A stretch of DNA of 35,261 nucleotides. Origin: Sperchopsis tessellata. Lineage: Eukaryota > Arthropoda > Insecta > Coleoptera > Hydrophilidae. Position 1 is the first letter of the stretch, and every line of letters starts with the position of its first letter. The translations under genes and the position numbers were made by a program. Under the pieces are notes generated by a model. That model was not told the origin of the DNA and did no database searches. It saw only the letters and a program-made list of their open reading frames with translations. Shown here in pieces: positions 32,001-35,261 of the stretch. The stretch lies in the NCBI GenBank assembly GCA_033557685.1, contig JAWQRN010000170.1, forward strand, positions 1 through 35,261, given 5' to 3'.

Positions 32001-34492
32001 CGTGTCATTTTATTGAAGCATTGCCTAGTATGATACAGGAAGTCATTAATCATTTTGTTGTTGATTTGTATCTCTTTTCAATATTTCAATTAAATTAAAT
32101 TAAATATACTAAAGAACAAACTTGTTGACACACTTACCTTGTAAGGCATTGATTCAAAGAATATTGAAGTGGCTGAAATTTTTTTAGTGGCAGTAAAAAA
32201 ACCATGAGTTAAATGTCCTCCATCAGGCAGATCCAAGCCCATGATTCTACCATGAGGTTCTACAATAGCTACAAACAATATAAAATTAAAAATATTGTAT
32301 AAAAATGTATTCCGAGCTAACGTAAACTTCACTTTTTATATACAATAACTTATCAGATACACTCATACAATTACTTTATTGGAAAAAAACCAATGTTGAG
32401 GTCTGTACTGAGTAACCACGTAGGTGAGGAGCTTTTCAAAACTAAACCATAAAATAAGTATGTATTATTTTAATATTTGATTAAATCAAATATCGAGCAA
32501 ACCGGCCAAATCAATATATTAAATACAGAAATCAAATACGCATTGAAAAATTAAGGGAAACAAGCAGAAATTGTTAGTAATCAGCTGTACCCCACGTATG
32601 AATATATATTTGATTCCTTGTATATATGCTTAGGGATCGTGAGTGAGCATATTATGAGAGGTATCGCAATGTTTCAATGTTGCAATTGAATAATCATTAT
32701 GCCAATTAGATATCAATCTACACGAAATTGCCATTTTTGCATTAAAATAAGTATTTGTTGCTTTATTATATACAGAAATCAAATACGCATCGAAAAATTA
32801 AGGGAAACAAGCCGAAAAATTTTAAAATAATACTATCATGTACGTCCAAGGAAGCAACAAATTCTCATAAAATAAGTCATTTACAGGAAAGTATTATGTA
32901 TGCATTTAAACTAAACATGCAACGTTGTGAGCTAGTTGCAGTGCGTGCCACTTCTTTGACCATGTGAACAATACTAACAAGAGATATAGAGGCACAGTAC
33001 TAGCTCACAACCCAAAAATTTGAATGTCGTTATGATTAAAATTTTAATTTATAATGTCATATTTGCAATAAAATTTAATGCTTCTATGTTCTCAGTACAG
33101 ATATTGATGACCATGTGAGCATATATGCTATGTAAGAATTACAGCGTTTAATCCATTGACTTCAAACGTAGATAGTAGATAAATGTACTTACACTTTAGT
33201 GCAAAAAGTTTTATCTTGTATATTGAATTTTGAAGCGTAAAGAATGCGACGGTAATTAAGCAATTTTTATAAATGATAATGAATGTGGTTTAAACACATT
33301 TATATCTAATGGAGTTTCACAAAAAGTTGACACAATCCCAAAATTTGACAATTTGGCCACATTTATATCTGCTAATGACCAATGTAAAGACCTGTCAGAT
33401 TTATTGAATATTTGTGCGACTTTTATAGTGCCACTACAAACATGGCTCGAAGTTGATAAACCTAATAAAATATTGTAAAAAATCGTAAGGTGCAAAACTG
33501 GCAACTTATAAATGCAGCCTCATTCTGAGCAAATGCCATTCATTGTTATAAATGTTGTTGAAATACTTTGAACATCATAGACTTTTAGTCACCTGTATAT
33601 GCAGCGAAATTAGCTGGTGATCCAGAATACGGTTGAACATTCACACCCCACTCTTCAGGATTGAGACGGTACGCTTCCAGGGAACGTTTTTGGGCCATCA
33701 CCTCAATTTGATCAATATATTCGTTGCCTCCATAGTACCTTTGCCCGGGAAGACCTTCGGAATACTTGTTGTGTAAACATGAACTTAAACACTGTAAGAC
33801 GGGAAGTGTGGTAAAGTTTTCTGATGCAATCATCTCCAGCCCTTGCACCTGTCTCTTCTTTTCCTTCTGGATGAGATCAAAGAGCTCTGGATCGGATTCC
33901 CACACATTGGCGGCCAAGAATTTTGGGGCTGCTCCACTCATTTTTAATGAAGTGTGAAATAGCTTGGGGTAATTCTGTGTTTGGAACTGAAAAAAATTAA
34001 GTAGTGATGTACCAGTTCTACTCACAATTTTTAACGAATACATAATGCACACTAATTGATGTTAAATGAAAAATAAAGCAGTGTGAATCATTCTACGATT
34101 AAATTATGTATGATTGTAAAGCTGCGCGAAAGGGGTTAGGAATCTAACCTATAAAAGAAACTTGCATACTTACAGAAAATTTTCTCGGAACTAACGGGAA
34201 ACAACTTAAACAATAAGAACGTTTATATTTATAATAGAGAAATGAAAATAATTTCACAACCAGTCAATGTCTGAAATGAGGTCTAAAGCGATAACCTTTT
34301 GCAATCGTAAGAGAAATGAAATAGAATGTGCTTAAAAACAACAGCTTGGTAACGGTAACATAGATTTATATGCATACCTAATTTGTTTAAAAAAAGTTGC
34401 TTACATATTTAAGTTAATTACGAATTGCAAATTATACTTACCGGTAAAAGTTTCAACAGGTAGCTTGATTTGAATAATGCGCGGGAACTCAT
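25800..34492 (-). CDS. Shmt: Serine hydroxymethyltransferase (six coding exons)
   Basis: This PLP enzyme converts serine and tetrahydrofolate to glycine and 5,10-methylene-tetrahydrofolate, feeding one-carbon metabolism. Coding exons: 34492-34442, 33986-33593, 32268-32138, 31388-31193, 26997-26506 and 26038-25800. Introns are GT-AG, phases 0, 1, 0, 1, 1, giving 1503 bases and 500 residues. Residues 1-32 resemble a mitochondrial leader (MSSRALFKSSYLLKLLP, basic, no acidic residue). Met33 (33939-33941) begins MSGAAPKFLA, where cytosolic forms start. Active-site signatures: IASENF (70-75), Tyr92/Glu94 in NKYSEG, RYYGG (100-104), SGSPAN, LPDGGHLTHGF, SDMAHISG (Asp247, His250), TTTTHKSLRG (Lys276, the PLP Schiff-base lysine) and PSGIRLGTPA (Arg420). 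YSEGLPG has Leu where many animals have Tyr, a non-catalytic position. No lesion was seen; it should be functional. Confidence 0.97.
26226..26455. repeat. Hairpin repeat in SHMT intron 5
   Basis: TACTCCATCATCAGGTATTA, AATTTAGATTT and CACGTGTGACA on the left (26297-26342) mirror TGTCACACGTCC, AAATCTAAATTTAATAATTC and ATGATGGAGTA on the right (26355-26398), with almost no loop. A weaker outer match pairs the AAATAATAGTCTTGGTCC region with its counterpart near 26405-26450. The left arm carries an extra stretch of about 20 bp. Related sequence occurs at 10917-11000. It is a dispersed foldback element inside the intron. Confidence 0.8.
26506..26997 (-). CDS. Shmt: SHMT exon 5 (residues 258-421, PLP lysine)
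   Basis: Acceptor TTTTGTTTTAG ends at 26998 and donor TTAG|GTACAA lies at 26506/26505. It encodes VTPSPFEYSDIVTTTTHKSL with Lys276 at 26944-26942, VFPGLQGGPHNNAIAA, GTDVHLVLVDLR and NKNTVPGD. Confidence 0.95.
27310..27580 (-). pseudogene. Tc1-like transposase C-terminal vestige in SHMT intron 4
   Basis: Read leftward: SVIFQQDNVWPHEAQEIS (about 27495-27548) matches the FQQDNARPHTA box around the second catalytic Asp. A broken PPVVAS then HVLDMIG (about 27420-27465) matches PDLNPIEHVWDMIG. A basic tail like the Tc1 C-terminus runs to about 27345. Stops and frame changes are present. Only the C-terminal half remains. Confidence 0.65.
27600..28130 (-). pseudogene. Penelope-like element: GIY-YIG endonuclease and 3' end
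   Basis: Read leftward: VPCSCVKVYIGETKHTIATR then LKEHDRC (about 27995-28075) is the GIY-YIG endonuclease core of Penelope-like retroelements (PCSCGKVYIGET-R in relatives). After a stop it continues as REVMVYNHPNNINRDDGFQL then PIAWR (about 27825-27900), the normal sequence after the nuclease. The block at 27617-27649 (GCCGATGTTTCG followed by GTTGCAAGGGACATT) belongs to the element's terminal region. The reverse transcriptase part is absent. Dead copy in SHMT intron 4, same strand as SHMT. Confidence 0.75.
28131..28505 (+). other. A/C-rich stretch in SHMT intron 4, unknown
   Basis: At 28255-28480 the plus strand is unusually rich in A and C. An open frame there encodes a His, Gln, Asn and Thr-rich peptide (28278-28481). 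The composition differs from both neighbours, suggesting a separate insertion. No family was recognised. Confidence 0.35.
28506..29700 (-). pseudogene. LINE reverse transcriptase pseudogene in SHMT intron 4
   Basis: Read leftward from about 29630: a GFRPGRSTESAMYELL block, then MEWFRSYLNGRRQYFTVGHC (about 29414-29473). VVEIGVPQGSVFGPLLFNIF (about 29345-29400) and TMYADDTTGLFSAKS (about 29260-29310) follow, so the catalytic YADD is intact. After a frameshift come MLDVNLNFNDHVDTLNRSLN and LLMYSIQFWGGRTNSDILFK (28850-29057). LTVPSLYVY and HNTRNRRYL then run toward 28630, and the copy ends near 28510. Typical CR1/jockey-type ORF2 order, 5'-truncated. It is one of the better preserved LINE copies in the window. 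Confidence 0.8.
29701..30050. other. Intron 4 spacer, nothing recognised
   Basis: AT-rich, with no motif beyond a short TATTATTATTG run. Confidence 0.4.
30054..30412 (+). CDS. THAP zinc-finger exon or fragment, antisense in SHMT intron 4
   Basis: An open frame encodes YCSVPQCDSKGADGFSFHLF, then PKDKARLKAWLHVLKIG and CGEHFKPDDFF. This is a THAP domain: Cys-x4-Cys at the start, a Pro and Trp in the middle (FPKD and AWL), and Cys-x2-His (CGEH). THAP domains bind DNA and occur in transposon-derived proteins such as P-element transposases. The frame runs straight into a good donor, TTTTG|GTAAGA at 30412/30413. The C-terminal AVPTIF-type box would therefore lie in a following exon that I cannot find. 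Upstream residues include WRLKAKWLTSGEQNC. It could be a captured exon, the first exon of a decayed transposon, or part of an unplaced gene on the plus strand. Confidence 0.55.
30413..30732. other. Spacer between the THAP frame and the facing open frame
   Basis: AT-rich, with no recognised coding sequence. It would be intron if the THAP exon is real. Confidence 0.4.
30733..31026 (-). CDS. Open frame of unknown family in SHMT intron 4
   Basis: About 97 codons without an ATG at the start (the frame enters through TTG GCG ATT). It contains ILPSDEGYIALFTLRDTCLY, FNSFPIMFEPAVNIVDIMDH and EGPAIIKANHLIECGVITRT, ending in TAA. The last part faintly recalls the segment before the SWIM zinc finger in transposon-derived arthropod proteins, but this is weak. 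It faces the THAP frame, and both share an inverted TTGGCGATTAAAAG at their starts. It is probably a fragment of a mobile element. No function is assigned. Confidence 0.35.
   Translation of the reverse strand: MAIKSNLGALASNPILPSDEGYIALFTLRDTCLYYDQVLKFNSFPIMFEPAVNIVDIMDHFKTPFVEGPAIIKANHLIECGVITRTDAEIQIFSFCC
31193..31388 (-). CDS. Shmt: SHMT exon 4 (residues 193-257)
   Basis: The acceptor is TTTGTTTTAG and the donor GCTG|GTAACT at 31193/31192. It encodes VHPETGLIDYDELA through SDMAHISGLVAAG, including the PLP-ring Asp247. Confidence 0.95.
32138..32268 (-). CDS. Shmt: SHMT exon 3 (residues 149-192)
   Basis: Acceptor TTGTTTGTAG precedes CTATTGTAGAACC. The donor is AAG|GTAAGTG at 32138/32137. 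It encodes AIVEPHGRIMGLDLPDGG and continues with HLTHGF to MPYK. Confidence 0.95.
32524..32817 (+). repeat. 47-bp direct repeat in SHMT intron 2
   Basis: ACAGAAATCAAATACGCAT followed by GAAAAATTAAGGGAAACAAG occurs at 32524-32570 and again at 32771-32817 (45 of 47 identical), 247 bp apart. The sequence between and around the copies is not recognisably duplicated. Confidence 0.8.
32924..33011. repeat. 13-bp inverted repeat in SHMT intron 2
   Basis: GTTGTGAGCTAGT (32924-32936) and ACTAGCTCACAAC (32999-33011) are perfect inverted copies separated by 62 bp. It may be the ends of a very small foldback element. No target duplication was seen. Confidence 0.5.
33593..33986 (-). CDS. Shmt: SHMT exon 2 (residues 18-148)
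   Basis: Acceptor TTTTTTTCAG ends at 33987 and donor ACAG|GTGACT lies at 33593/33592. It contains the rest of the leader, the alternative Met33, and the IASENF, NKYSEG and RYYGG active-site segments. Confidence 0.95.
34442..34492 (-). CDS. Shmt: SHMT exon 1: start codon and mitochondrial leader
   Basis: Seventeen codons from ATG (34492-34490) to the donor CCG|GTAAGT at 34442/34441. It encodes the basic, Ser/Leu-rich leader. ATG context is ATC-ATG-A (A at -3). Confidence 0.85.
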
Positions 34493-34539
34493 GATAATTT
34501 AAAAATTTGTCCGAGGTGCTCCTGAAGCAAGATTTCGTG

Positions 34540-34600
34540 TTCACGACCGAGATTAAAGAGAAAAAGTTTGCTCTGGCCTAATCTGAAGATCTTTTGACCT
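34540..34600 (-). promoter_or_regulatory. Putative SHMT core promoter
   Basis: On the minus strand, GGCCAGAGC places an initiator-like A at 34574. GGTCGT, which fits the insect downstream promoter element pattern RGWYVT, begins at 34547, exactly +28. A second initiator-like TTCAGATT lies at 34584. A pyrimidine-rich CTTTTTCTCTTT follows. The 5' UTR would be about 80 bases. No TATA box was seen. Sequence-pattern inference only. Confidence 0.3.
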
Positions 34601-35261
34601 TTTCTTTTCGATTACCAAATAAATTACGATTTGTTTTGTGATAATTAATTTGTTTAAAGTTATTATCAGCGGTATTTAGCAATCTGTATGGGGATCTTCT
34701 AGCTTATCTTATATATTTGTTGTGGTCAATTAGGAAGAACTTTAATGACACCAAAGTAGTTTTAAATTGATCCTTGTTATAGTTTGACGTGTTAGTAATA
34801 AATAATGGAGCATGCATGTTTCTTACGTAATAAATTAATAACTCAGAGTATTTTTAAATATTTGATTTAATTTATTATTTTTCATTTATTTAATATCATG
34901 TACATTTTACAATGAATATTATAATCATTTAGATTGACGATTATTTACAATTACTAGTTTGTTTATATGAATTTGATTACCTATTATTGCTTATAATTAT
35001 AGATATGATGATTCGGACTGTTTATCCAATATGATTATTTGTCATTTCACAGGTAGCACCCGTGTTCAATGATAAATGTCAAAGATGATCTTTGTAAAAA
35101 AGAATTAGCGCTTATTCGATAAACGAGAGAGGTGTTCAACCTTTGAGTTTTGCTTGTTGTTAAAAATGTAGGAGATACAGTTGAGGTCTTTAAAGTAGAG
35201 CCACATTGCATAGCGACACAAACATATCAATACTTAAGTATTTCTGGTAGATAAAAGATTA
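34601..35261. other. SHMT upstream flank, no gene recognised
   Basis: AT-rich with no long open frame. Regulatory elements cannot be named from sequence alone. Confidence 0.4.

Noticed and set aside
33766..33957. Plus-strand open frame opposite SHMT exon 2
   Set aside because: It is the antisense shadow of a strongly supported exon.
33585..34052. Using MCIMYSLKIVSR as the normal SHMT start
   Set aside because: This stretch lies before a clear TTTTTTTCAG acceptor, and exon 1 with a strong GTAAGT donor joins in phase to exon 2. It is kept only as a possible alternative through retained sequence.
1..35261. CRISPR array, operon, toxin-antitoxin or other prokaryotic defence system
   Set aside because: No evenly spaced identical repeats with unique spacers and no prokaryotic gene organisation. 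The repeats at 16333-16492 and 17990-18198 are contiguous, transposon-terminal and diverged.

Overview
The window is a stretch of insect-type nuclear genome. Evidence for this: one spliced, GT-AG-intron gene whose exons are clearly richer in GC than the very AT-rich flanks, and many decayed transposable elements of families common in arthropods (mariner, Tc1, pogo/Tigger, IS630-like, arthropod Mutator-like, RTE and CR1/jockey-type LINEs, Penelope-like). A beetle-like host is a guess from repeat content and protein style only. Nothing prokaryotic is present: no operons, RBSs, CRISPR array or convincing tRNA/rRNA gene.

Only one gene is certain: serine hydroxymethyltransferase (SHMT), minus strand, reconstructed here from six coding exons between 34492 and 25800. 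The exons join in phase into 500 codons plus stop with no disruption. All catalytic residues that can be checked are present. A short first exon encodes a basic, amphipathic leader, and a second Met at residue 33 would give a leaderless 468-aa form, so one gene may supply both mitochondrial and cytosolic enzyme. Its largest intron (4, about 4.2 kb) is packed with dead Tc1, Penelope and LINE pieces plus a THAP-domain exon. Intron 5 holds a near-perfect hairpin repeat, and intron 2 a 47-bp direct repeat.

Layout by region. 244-1830: Mutator-like transposase pseudogene (minus). 3750-4245: LINE 3' end (plus) with a terminal stem-loop. 4740-5943: Tigger/pogo remnant (minus) with one recognisable terminal repeat. 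6567-7110: foldback MITE with TA target duplication. 7805 to about 8540: possible 3'-terminal exon of an unidentified plus-strand gene. 11190-13560: diverged tandem array of about 130-147 bp units, split by an internally deleted mariner (12299-13170). 16333-18198: IS630-like DNA transposon whose ends are arrays of about 21-bp repeats. 18467-20107: RTE LINE with the 5' inversion expected from twin priming and a candidate 8-bp target duplication. 20740-25240: mosaic of CR1/jockey-type LINE fragments on both strands with a Penelope terminal piece. 25500-34600: SHMT. 34600-35261: its upstream flank.

No multi-gene novel system is visible. The most interesting structures are the IS630-like element with subterminal repeat arrays, the twin-primed RTE copy, the foldback elements, the mariner-split satellite and the dual-start SHMT gene. 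All protein-family calls rest on recognised motifs, not on searches.
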